This document shows, piece after piece, positions 45,260-56,511 of a stretch of DNA of 64,000 nucleotides (positions are counted from its first letter, which is position 1; each line of letters begins with the position of its first letter). The translations under genes were made by a program, and so were the position numbers. The stretch covers positions 65,613,001 to 65,677,000 of the forward strand of contig NC_134112.1 of assembly GCF_040939455.1 (NCBI RefSeq). Direction: 5' to 3'. This stretch comes from Microcebus murinus (taxonomy: Eukaryota > Chordata > Mammalia > Primates > Cheirogaleidae). The notes under the pieces are model-generated. The model made no database searches and was not told the DNA's origin. It saw only the letters and a program-made list of their open reading frames with translations.

Positions 45260-46424
45260 AATTATTTTTTAAAAATTCCAATGGCATTTTTCACAGAAAC
45301 TGAAAAACAATCTTAGAATTTATATGGAACCACAGGAGATCCCAAATAACTAAAGCAAATGAGTAAGAAGAACAATGTTGGATGCATTATACTTATAATT
45401 TCAAATTATATTACAAAGCTATAGTAGTCAAAATAGCATGGCATGGGGATAAAATCAGACATAAGGACTAATGGAGCACAATCGAAATCCCATAAATAAA
45501 TGCATGCATATACAGTCAACTAATATTCAACACAGGCACATATACCATGTACGGTGGGGAGAGGATAGACTCTTCAATATGTGGTGTTGGGATAGATAGC
45601 ATACCCACATGCAAAAAATAAATAAAGAAGAAATTAGATTCTTATGATATAATGAAGACTAAAGACTTAAACATACATTCTGAAACCATAAAACTTCTAG
45701 AAGAGAACACTAGAGAAAAATTTCATGAAATTGGTCTTAGTAATGATTTCTTAAATATGACACAAAAAGTACAAGTAACAAAAGCAAAGGTAAACAAATG
45801 AAACTAAAAAATTTCAGCAGAGCAATGAAAACAATCAACAAAATGGAAAGGCGACTTATGGAATGGTAGATAATATTCACAAACCATATATCTGATAAGG
45901 GATTTATATCCAACCTATATAACAATTAATACAACTCAATAAAAAATAAAAATACCCAATTAAAAAATGGGCAAAAGATCTGAACATTTTTGCAAAGAAG
46001 ACATATATATGGCCAACAGGTCCATGAAAAGTTACTCAAAATCACTACTTATCAGGGAGGCACAAGTCAAAACCACAAGGAAATAGTATCTCACAACTGT
46101 TAGGATGTCTATTTATGAAAAAATGAAAAAATGACAATAGCTGGCAAGGATGTGGAGAAAAGGGAACCCTTGTAAGTTGTTGATGGGATTGTAAATTGGT
46201 ATAGCTATTGTGAAAAACATGATGGAGGTTCCTCAAAATATTAAAAATAAAACTACCATATGATCCAGCAATCCTATTTCTGGCTATACACACAAAGGAA
46301 ATTAAATCATTATCTCAGAGAGGTATCTGCACTCCCATGTCCATGGCAGCACTATTCATAATAGCCAAGGAAGAGAAAAAAACTAAGTATCCACTCATGG
46401 ATGAATGGATAAAAAATAATGTGG
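45260..46424 (+). mobile_element. L1M ORF2 3' part, upstream of the Tigger1
   Basis: Successive conserved ORF2 blocks are readable: 'aatttatatggaaccacagg', 'acaaagctatagtagtcaaa', 'cccaattaaaaaatgggcaa', 'gctggcaaggatgtggagaa', 'tgatccagcaatcctatttc' and 'ggatgaatggataaaaaata'. Many stops are present. It continues at 48866 after the transposon. Confidence 0.8.
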
Positions 46425-46426
46425 TA

Positions 46427-48863
46427 CAGGCATATCTCATTTTATTAAGCTTCACAGATACTGTTTTTTATTTATTTATTTTATTACATATTGAAGCTTT
46501 GTTGTAGCAACCTTGCTTTGAGCAAGTCTATCAATGTCTATCAAATGCTGTTATTTTCTCAGCAATATGTGCTGACTTCATGGCTCTTTTGGTGATTCTT
46601 GCAATATTTTAAACTTTTTTATTCTTATTATATCTATTATGATGATCCATGATTAGTGATCTTTGATGTTACTATTGTAATTGTTTTGAGGTGCCACAAA
46701 TCATGCCATATAAAATGTAGAACATAATAAATGCTCAATATGTTCTGACTGCTCCACTGACCAGCCATTCTCCTATCTCTCTCCAACTTCTTGGGCCTCT
46801 CCATTCTTTAAGACATGATAATATTTAAATTAGGCCAGTGAATAACCCTACAGTATCCTCTAAGTATTCAAGTGAATGGAAGAGTCCTATGTCTCTCACT
46901 TCAAGTTACTTAAGCTTAGTGAGGGAAGAATGTCAAAAGTTGATATAGGCTATAAAGTTAGGCCTCTTGCACCAAACAGCCAAAATTATGAATGCAAATA
47001 AAGGGTTCTTAAAGAAAAATAAAAGTGCTACTCCACTGAACACATGAATGACACAGAAGCAAAACAGCCTCACTTAATTAACAATACTTTATTGCTAAAG
47101 TATTCCTTTTGTGAAAGGAAGAGTCAATCAGTGATTTCAAGTTTTAGTAATCTGGAAACAATATCAAACATGCCACAATATTCTCTTAATCCAAAGCCTA
47201 ACTCACAGCAAGGTCCTATTTCTCTTCAATTCTACGAAGGCTTAGAGAAGTGAGAAAGTGGCAGAAGAAAAGTTGGAAGCTAGCAGAGGTTGGTTTATGA
47301 AGTCTAATGAATAAAGTGATCTCTATAATATAGTAATAAAAGCACAAGGTGAAGTAGCAGGGGCTAATGTATTATAGAAACCTTACAAGTTATCCAGAAA
47401 ATCTAGCTAAGATTATTGATAAAAGTGGCTACACTAAACAACAGACTTTCAGTGAAGGTGTGACAGTCTTCTATTGAAAGCAGATGTCATCTAGGACTTT
47501 CATAGCTAGAAAGGAGAATTCAATGCCTAGCTTCAAAGGACTGGCTGACTCTCTTGTTAGGGGCTAATGCAGCTAGTGACTTTATGTTGAAGCCAATGCT
47601 CAGCTGCCATTCCAAAAATGTCATTCCAAAACCCCTTAAGAATTATGCTAAATCTACTCTACCTGTGCTCTAGAAATGGAACAAAGCCTGAATGACAGTA
47701 CATCTGTTAACTGCATGATTTTCTGAAGGTTTTAAGCCCACTGTTGAGAACTACAGCTCAGAAAAAAAACAGTGTTTTTTTGTTTTTTTTTTCCAAAATA
47801 TTGCTGTTCATTGACAGTACACTTGGTCACTGAAGAGCTCAGATGGAGCTGTACAAGATGAATGTTGCTTTTGTGGCTGCTAACACAACATCCATTCTAT
47901 AGCCCATGCATGGATCAAGAAGTAATTTTGACTTTCAAGTCTTATTATTTAAAAAATACATTTTGTAAGGCTATAGCTGCCATAAATAGTGATTTTTCTG
48001 ATGGGTCTGGGAAATGTAATTTAAAAACCTTCTAGAAAAGATTCACCATTCTAGATGTCATTAAGAACATTTGTGACTCATGAGAGGAGGTCAAACTACC
48101 AACATAACCAGGAGTTTGGGACAAGTTGATGATTTGGAGGGTGTCAAGACCTCAGTGGAGGACGTATTGTAACTGCATATGTGGTAAAAATAGTAAGAGA
48201 ATTAGAATTAGAAGTGGAGCCTGAAGATGTGACTGAATTCCTGCAATTTCATGACCAAACATGAATGGATGAGGAGTTACTTCTTATGGTTTCTTAAGAT
48301 GGATTATACCCTTAATGAAGAGGCTGTGAACACTGTTGAAATGAGAACAAAAGATTTAGAATGTTACATAAACTTAGTTGGTCAAACAGCAGGAGAGTTT
48401 GAAAGGATTGACTGCAATTTTGAAAGAAGTTCTGGGGGAAAATGCTGTCTAACAGCATCATGTGGCATGCTACAGAGAAATCTTTGTGAAAGGAAGAGTC
48501 AATCAGTGCAGCAAATTGCATTGCTGTCTTATTTTAAGAGGTTTCCACTGCCATCCTAACCTTCAGCAACCACCACCCTAAATAGTCATCGGCCACCAAC
48601 ATCAAGGAAAGACCCTTTGCCAGCAAAATGATTACAACTCGCTGAAGGCTCAGATGATCTTTAGCATTTTTTAGCAATAAAGCATTGTTAATTAAGGTAT
48701 ATACATTGTTTTTTAAACATAATGTTATTGCATACTTAATAGACTACAGTATAGTATAGACATAACTTATATATACACTGGAAAACAAAAAAAAATTGTG
48801 ACTTGCCTTATTGTGATACTTGTTTTATTCCACTATTCAGTAATAGAACTTGTAATATGACTG
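46427..48863 (+). mobile_element. Tigger1 DNA transposon, nearly complete
   Basis: It starts 'caggcatatctcattttatt' after a TA and ends 'gaacttgtaatatgactg' before a TA, inside the L1. The length of about 2.44 kb is close to a complete Tigger1. Diagnostic segments include 'gatctttgatgttactattg', 'ggcctcttgcaccaaacag', 'ttgttaggggctaatgcag' and 'gactttcaagtcttattatt'. The right terminus has lost a few bases of the inverted repeat. The pogo/CENP-B-like transposase gene within is full of stops and indels; its DDE residues were not checked. A short rearranged insert lies at 47073-47133. Confidence 0.9.
46950..48640 (+). pseudogene. Tigger1 transposase, dead
   Basis: Only short frames survive (for example 47044-47253 and 48251-48559). 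The region once encoded a CENP-B/pogo-type cut-and-paste transposase with an N-terminal DNA-binding region and a DDE catalytic domain. Frameshifts and stops interrupt every part. It shows no sign of domestication. Confidence 0.75.
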
Positions 48864-48865
48864 TA

Positions 48866-49410
48866 ATTGAATATTATTCCACCCTCAAAAAGATGAAGAT
48901 AATCTCATGTGTGACAATACAGATGGACCCAGAAGACATTATGCTACATGAAATAAGCCAGACATAGAAAGACAAATACTACACAATCTCCTCATAGGTG
49001 AAATCTAAGAAAGTGGGATTTATAGAAACAGAAAGTGGAAGGCTAGTTGCCAGAGGTCAGTGTGTGGGAGAAATATTGGTCAAAGGGAAATTTTGGTCAA
49101 AGGGTACAAAGTTTCAGTTATGTTGGACCAATATGTTCTGGAGATTTAATTTACAGTGTAGTGAATACAGCCAATAATATTGTATTGTATACTTGAAATT
49201 TTCTAAAAGAGTCATTCTTAAGTGTTCTCTCAAAAGGAAAAAACAAACAAACTGATAACCATGTGAGGTAAGGGATGCATCCATTAGCTTGATTATGGTA
49301 ATCATTTCACAATGTATGGATATGTGAAAACATCACAATTTAATATAGACAAATTTTAGTTGTCAATTACACCTCAATAAAGATGGTTAAATAAATAAAT
49401 AAATAAGCAA
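48866..49410 (+). mobile_element. L1M ORF2 end and 3'UTR, downstream of the Tigger1
   Basis: The sequence resumes at 'attgaatattattccaccct', the expected continuation of the ORF2 C-terminus. It runs through 'gaaataagccagacatagaa' and the 3'UTR to 'cacctcaataaagatggtt' and an (AAAT)n tail near 49385-49405. Confidence 0.85.
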
Positions 49411-50668
49411 GCAGGCTATATAATAAAATCAAGTGAGAATTTGGGAGTTGATGGGGTTTGAGAGAAACTGTGAATAAGGTACAGCCTTGACAGGGCCTAT
49501 GTGGTGGTAAAGTTGGAAATTTGGGATCCATGGGAAAATGTGAGTAAAGGATGGGAGCAGAGAAAATAAAGACTTGCTTTAAGAAAACAATCGTGATGGA
49601 AAAGCCCATCGTATCAATAGGTACAAGAAAACAGTAAGCTAAAAGTGAACTTATAACAATGAACTGAATGACAAAAGGGGAAACTTAAATAATACAGGAA
49701 TTGAGACATTATTGGGGGATACTTATCAGAGGAACAGTACAACTGAAACCATAACTTAAAATACGAACTGACCATAATATACAGCATGAATCAGAGAGCA
49801 GAAAGAGAGAAAACAACAAATTCAATGGAGGCAAGATAGATCAACCAGGACAGTGACATAATTAGGAAAAGGAAACAAAAGATGTATAGGTCAAATGACT
49901 TTTGGAACTGGTGTGAATATAGAAAGCAAAGGCAAATCTGGAACCAAAGATGATCAGGTTTGAGGCTGACTTACTGAAAGAATGCTGGTGGCAAGAAGAA
50001 CACATATGTAGAGTGAAAATAACAAACTCAGGTTTTGGTATGTTGATATTAAGAAGCTTTTAAAACAACCAGTTGGAAAGGTCAGGCATACAGGCTTTAA
50101 ATGTAGAAATGAGTTTTGGACCAGTGATACAGTTATGGGAATTATGTTCCAAGAAGCAATAGGTAGAAGATGTAGAAAATGGTTAAATCCCTATGAAGCA
50201 GAGAATGCAGAGTTATACGTTCAGGAAGACCAATAACACACCTGCGCCAGGCATATGTTCGGGAGACAGAAAGAGAATAAACAGCAAAGAATAAAAAGGA
50301 AGAATGTCCAAAGAGTAGAAGGAAAAAGAAAAAGGTGAAAATATTCCATATCCTCATGTGCAAGGAACTCATGTATTGAGTACCTATCAATAGCATTCCA
50401 AATTTAAGGAAATAAAAGTAAATATTAATAATAGATCTAAGAAAAATGTTACTGAACTAATCAAGACCAGAGTTATTAAATAACATACCCACACACTGAA
50501 GAAGTAGCATGTGCCTATTTCCCTAAGTCTTGCACATATTTGGATTTTGATTACTTGCATTTTTAAAGAATATGAGGATAACATTTGTATTAAGCATTTG
50601 CTCCTCCTTTTCATTTGTCCTTAGGAGTCTTCTGGACATATGGCTGAAGGCAGAGAAAAGGCATGGTA
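49411..50668. other. Mostly unassigned; old repeat near 49960-50160
   Basis: 'aaacaaccagttggaaaggt' then 'atgtagaaatgagttttgga' resembles another part of the unnamed ancient repeat at 25555-26185. The remainder is unassigned and no gene is seen. Confidence 0.35.
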
Positions 50669-50677
50669 AAGAGGGTA

Positions 50678-51036
50678 TGTATGTATGTATGTATTTATTT
50701 AGAGTCAGAGTTTCACTTTGTTGCCCAGGCTAGATTGAGTGCCATGGCATCTGCCTAGCTCACAACAACCTCAATCTCCTGGGCTCAAGTGATCCTCCTG
50801 CCTCAGCCTCCCGAGTAGCTAGGACTACAGGCACGCGCCACCATGCCTGGCTAATTTTTTCTATATATATATATATATATATATATATTAGTTGGCCAAT
50901 TAGTTTCTTTATATTTATAGTAGAGACATGGTCTCACTCTTGCTCATGCTGGTTTTGAACTCCTGACCTTGAGCAATCCACCTGCCTCGGCCTCCCAAAG
51001 TGCTAGGATTACAGGCGTGAGCCACCACGCCCGGCC
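50678..51036 (-). mobile_element. Lemur-type Alu, antisense, with repeat-expanded tail and linker
   Basis: The complete antisense Alu ends 'ccaccacgcccggcc'. The A-tail has become a (TATG)n-type microsatellite (50676-50700) and the middle linker holds a (TA)13 run (about 50864-50889). 'aagagggta' at 50669-50677 recurs at 51037-51045 as the TSD. Confidence 0.92.
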
Positions 51037-51045
51037 AAGAGGGTA

Positions 51046-52379
51046 CCTTTAAATAACACAATATGCACATTTTGTTTTTGTTTCTTCAGAAAAAGTGGTG
51101 GATAGCAAATGAAATGGTTTAAATCATCAAAAGAAAATTTAAAAAAAATAAGAAAAAGAAATTTAGCCACGAGACTGAAAAACAATAGAAAAATAAACTG
51201 ATGCAAATTTAAATTTCTCCTTAAAACTACAAAACTATAGCTCTAGAAAAGAGCTCAGGTAGATTATATTTCAAGTTTTGTCCTTCTCCACAAACTCAGA
51301 CATGTGTAAGGAGCCAACTGAGCACCTCAGTGAGACATATTCTCTTGACCACCAGAGACTCATATTCAAAAGTATAGGACAAAAGGCAATTGTTTTAGAA
51401 GATGCAAACTTGATTTTAGCACTCCATGGACCAATTACCTATACCTGCCTACAATGTTAGCCAATATTTGAGATAAGTTTTCTGACAAAGTTGCAGATAT
51501 CAGCAGTCTTTTGACTTTGATAAGAGGGAAAGACTTTATCATTAGCATTAAGAATCTTTTTGAACCACTTTCCTGTGATATTTACCTCACCCTGGAGGAC
51601 ACCATTATAGTGGCATTGTGTTAAAAATATGATTTAAACCCACATAAGAAGATGTTCAAAGGGATTAAGGGACTTTTAATTATTATTTGTAACAGGAAAA
51701 AAGCACACATGCACAGCTGCCTGTGACGCACTAACACAAAATTGGGAAATAAATTGGGATAGAAATGCTGCATTTTTATAAGTTAGAAAAGGTTAGTACT
51801 TAGCCCATTTTACAGAAATGGACAGAAACACTTAGGCAACAAAACTGCAAAATGATTCTATCCATGAGAAACTAGCAGGAATAAACATATAATTTATTTT
51901 TAAGTTTAATTTTGCAATGGATCAAAGCATGGGAATTAATTACTGTGGAGTACTTGATTACCAGTCTTAAGAAAATTTTATTAATACTGTTTAGCTTCTT
52001 GTAGTCACAGAAACAACTGCTAATTGGAGGATATAAAGAAAGAAGTGTAAGTTAAAATTCATATTTCATTAGCATATAATTTACTATTCAGGAAAGGGGT
52101 AAGTTCAACCATTTAAAAACATATACCTGTTTATTTTAGAAGATGTTGCCTGTGTAGGTAAGCTATGGAGTAGACAAAGTCAACAAATATCCTTTTCCAA
52201 TTACAGTAGTAAAATATAAGTTGAAGACTTCTGCATCTTGTAAATAGCATAAAAAAAATGAAAAAAATCTAAATACGGAGTGAATTTTTTTTAATTTGTT
52301 TTAAAAGCATCAAAAAACTAATGAGACAAGAATTACTGGACAAAAGTCTAGGAAAAACCAAGAATCTGGAGATATAAAC
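51046..52379. other. Unassigned AT-rich sequence
   Basis: No gene or clear repeat is visible. Confidence 0.5.
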
Positions 52380-53060
52380 CCAGAACTCAAACCCATGATT
52401 ATCCTGAGGGTATTTCCAACCCTAAAGAAACAGCTGCAAATCTGCTGGCCTCACAAAACTAGGGCAATAAGGCCACATTTTGGGCTTGCTCAAGGTGGAA
52501 ATGCTGGCAATCTCCCTTGAACCAAATCATCCGGTATATATTCTGCTTTTCGATGCTGAAGCTGGAAATCTGCAAACAACAGTTTTTAACTAGCCAGATC
52601 TTTATTTGGCTCCATTGATAGGGAAGACTAAAGAGAGCCTAAAGAAAGGCAAAAGGGGAGAAGGGACTTAGTCCGGTTTATTTGCTGGTTGCTCCTGTTA
52701 GTGGAACCCCTGCCAATGGCTCTTTATCACCAGCTGAGTTTTGAAGTCACTGAATTGATTGCTAATAATCCCAAACCAGAACCAGTCTCACTGTGCTCTT
52801 CAGAGGTACCAGCCCATTCCAGGCAGCATCTCCCTTTCTCAGAAGTCTCTGTCTCAATTCTGTGGATCCCCGATAACCTACCTTGTGTTCCTGGCCCTTT
52901 GAATGTTGTTCTCTGTCTCTCTCTGTTACCTCATTAATTTCCTTCTGCTTTCACTTCTCCAATATCTGTTTGATCAATTTTCTCATATTAAATTCTCTCT
53001 GTGAAATACTTAGTGTAATTTCTCCTTTCCTGAAAACATTTTGACTCATACAACTATATA
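52380..53060 (+). repeat. Unnamed old interspersed repeat
   Basis: 'gaagctggaaatctgcaaac' followed by 'aacagtttttaactagcca' and the ending 'tcatattaaattctctctgt' fit a repeat also present in part at 11700-12155. It is C/T-rich relative to its surroundings. I cannot assign the family. Confidence 0.4.
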
Positions 53061-53274
53061 CTTTAAGTTGGAACCTAGAGGACTTACATCTTTTTGGAAA
53101 GGGGGAACTGAAAGTAAATGAACCCTTATTAATCTCAAGTCTTTATCCCCTAGGTGGCCGAGAAAACATTAAGCCTTGAACTTGGATTAGGCTGGTCTGG
53201 AATTGGCAATACTCCTATGTTCCCTCACCCAGAAGCAAATGGAAATTCTCTCTGTGGCATGGGACCACCATCTT

Positions 53275-56200
53275 TTTTTTTCTTTTTTTATTTCAGCATA
53301 TTAAGGGGGTGCAAATGTTTAGGTTACATATATTTCCCTTGCCCGACCTGAGTCAGAGCTTCAAGTGTGTCCATTCCCCATACAGTGAGAGAGCACCACA
53401 CCCATTAGGTATGAATATTCCCATCTCCTCCTCCCCCACCCACTTACCCTACACCTGATGAATGTTATTGCTATATGTGCACTTAAGTGTTGATCAGTTA
53501 AAACCAATTTGATGGTGAGTACATCATGTGGTACTTGTTTTTCCATTCTAGTGATACTTCACTAAGTAGAATGGGTTCCAGATCCATCCAGGATAATACA
53601 AAAGGTGCTAGATCACCACTGTTTTATGGGATTAGTAGAACTTCATGCTATACATATACCAAATTTTATTAATCCACTCATGTATTGATGGACACTTCAG
53701 TTGTTTCCACATCTTGGCAACTGTGAATTGTGCTGCTATAAACATTCTAATGGAGATGTATTTTATATAGAATGTCTTCTGTTCCTTTGGGTAGATGCCC
53801 AGTCATGCAGTTGCTGGATCAAATGTTAGTTCTGCTTGTAGCTCTTTGAGATATCTTTGAGATATTGTGGAAAGATATTACTTTCCACAAAGGTTGTACT
53901 AGTTAGCAGTCCCACCAGCAGTGGAGGAGTGTTCATCTCTCTCCATATCCACACCACCATTTACTGTTTGAGGACTTTATGATAAAAGCCATACTCACTG
54001 GAGTTAAGTGATATCTCCTTGTGGTTTTGACTTGCATTTCCCTGATGATTACAGATGTTGAGTATTTTTTCATGTTTGTTGGCCATTATTCTGTCTTCCT
54101 GTGAAAAGTTTCTATTCATGTCCTTTGACCACTTTTTAATGGAGTTGATTTTTTCTTGCTGATTTTTCTGAATTCTGTATAGATTCTAGTTAACATCCCT
54201 TTATCAGATGTATGGCATGCAAATATTTTCTCCCATTTTGTACATTGTTTGTTTGTTCTTGATACAGTTTCCTTGGCTGTGTAGAAGCTTTTAAATTTGA
54301 TCAGGTCCCATTTATTTATTTTTGTTGTTGCTGTGATTGTCTTTAGGGTCTTTTTCATAAATTTTGTCCCTATACCAATGTTTATAAAAGTTTTTCCAAC
54401 ATTTCTTCCAGAATTCTTATAGTTTCATGCCTTAGGTTTAAGTCTGTTATCCACCATGAGTTGATTTTTGTGAGAGGTAAAATGTGTGAGTCCTGTTTCA
54501 GTCTTCTACATGTGGTTATCCATTTTTCCCAGCACCATTTATTGAATAAGGATTCTTTTCCCCAATGCATGTTTTTGCCTGCTTTGTCAAAGATTAGATG
54601 GCTATATGAGGATGGTTTTATATCTGGGTTCTCAGTTCTGTTCTATTGGTCTATGTCTCTGTTCTTGTGCCAGTCCCAAGCTGTTGCAGTTACTATACCC
54701 TAGTAGTACAGCTTGAAGTCTCATAAATTGATGCTTCCCAATTTGTTCTTTTTGCTTAGGATTTCTTTTGCTATACAGAGTCTTCTTGGGTTCCATATGA
54801 AGAGTAGAATTATTTCTAGATCTGTGAAAAATGATGTTAATATTTTAATAGGGATTGCATTGAATCGGTAGGTCACTTTTAGTAGTACAGACATTTTAAC
54901 TATGTTGATTCTACCAACCCATGAGCATGGTATGGTTTTCCATCTCTTTACATCCTCTGCTATTTCCTCCCTCAGTGTTTCATAGTTCTCTCCGTAGAGG
55001 TCTTTTTACCTCCTTAGTTAAATATATTCCTCAGTATTTTATTTTCTTGTTGCCATTGGAAAGCATGTTGAATCTTTGATTTGGTTTTCAGTTTGATTGT
55101 TGGTGTATAGGAATGCTACTACTGATTTCTGTACATTGATTTTGTAATCTGAAACATTGCTGAATTAGTTTATCAATTCCAGTAGTCTCATGGCAGAATC
55201 TTTGGTGTTTTCTAGATATAAGAGCATATCATCAGCAAAGAGTAATAGTTTGATCTCTTCTTCCCTCATTTGTATACCCTTGATTTCTTTCTCTTGTCTG
55301 ATTGCTCTGGCTAGGAGTTCCAGCACCATGTTGAATATAAGTGGTAATGGAGGGCAACCTTGTCTTATTCCAGTTTTAAGGGTTTTTTTTTTTCCCCATT
55401 CCATAGGATGTTGTCTGTGGGTTTGTCATATATGCCTTTAATCATTTTTAGATAAATCTCATCTATGCCTATTTTGTTAAGCATTCTTATCATAAAAGGT
55501 TGCTGAATTTTGTCAGAAAGAATCTTTGAACTAAATGATAAAGGAGACACAAGTTATCAAAATCTCTGGGACACAGCTAAAGCAGTTCTGAGAGGAAAAT
55601 GTATATCCATAAATACCTACATGCAAAAGACAGAAATATCACAAAGCAACAATCTAATAAATCTTTTCAAATAACTGGAAAAGGATGAGCAAACCAACCC
55701 CAACCCCGCAGAAGAAAAGGAACAACAAAGATAAGAGCAGAAATAAATGAAATTGATAACAAAAAACTATACAGAAGATTAATAAAACAAAAAGTTGGTT
55801 CTTTGAAAAAATAAACAAAATTGACACTCCTCTTGCTAGATTAATGAGAAGCAGAAAAGAAAGGACTCTAATAAGTTCCATCAGGAATTAAAAAGGATAA
55901 ATTAAACTGATATCATGGATGTCCAAAATATCATCTATGAGTTTTATAAAAACCTCTAAGCACATAAACATGGAAATGTGGAGGAAATGGACAAATTCTT
56001 AGAAACACACAGCCTCCGTATGCACAATCAGGAAGAAATAGCATTCCTGAACAGACCAATTTCAAGTACCAAAATTGAAGCAGCAATAAAAATCCTTCCT
56101 TCCTAAAATAAAAAGTCCTGGCCTAGATGTTTTCACACTCGAATTTCCCCAGACCTGCAAAGAAGAACTGGTGCCTATCCTGCAGAAATTATTCCACAAC

Positions 56201-56511
56201 ATCAGGAAAGAAGGAATTCTCCCCAACATGTTTTATGTTGCCAACATCACCCTGATACCAAAACCAGGAAAGGATGCAACAAAAAAAGAAAACTACAGAC
56301 CAATATCCCTTATGAATATAGATGCAAAAATTCTCAAAAACAATCCTGGAAAACTGAATTCAGGTGCTTATCAATAAAAAATAATCCATTACGACCAAGT
56401 GTGTTTCATCCCAGAGATGAAGGGATGGTTCAACACACACAAATCTATAAATGTAATTCACCACATAAATAGAAGTAAAAAATAAAGAATATATGATCCT
56501 CTCAATAGACA
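53275..56511 (-). mobile_element. L1 with 5' inversion, antisense
   Basis: Positions 53275-55519 are antisense, from a T-rich tail and 3'UTR to the RT region. From 55520 to 56511 the plus strand reads ORF2 from the region after the endonuclease into RT. The breakpoints map to about 31582 and 31598 of the intact L1, so again little is lost between the two pieces. The 5' truncation lies within ORF2, so ORF1 and the 5'UTR are absent. 'catggga' is shared by both flanks (53258-53264 and near 56511), a weak TSD candidate. Confidence 0.82.
54116..55550 (-). pseudogene. L1 ORF2 fragments, broken
   Basis: Reverse-strand blocks at 54116-54358, 54382-54570, 55165-55404 and 55365-55550 give ORF2p segments in order, including the RT catalytic motif read as '[11 protein letters not shown]'. 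Frameshifts separate the blocks. Confidence 0.8.
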
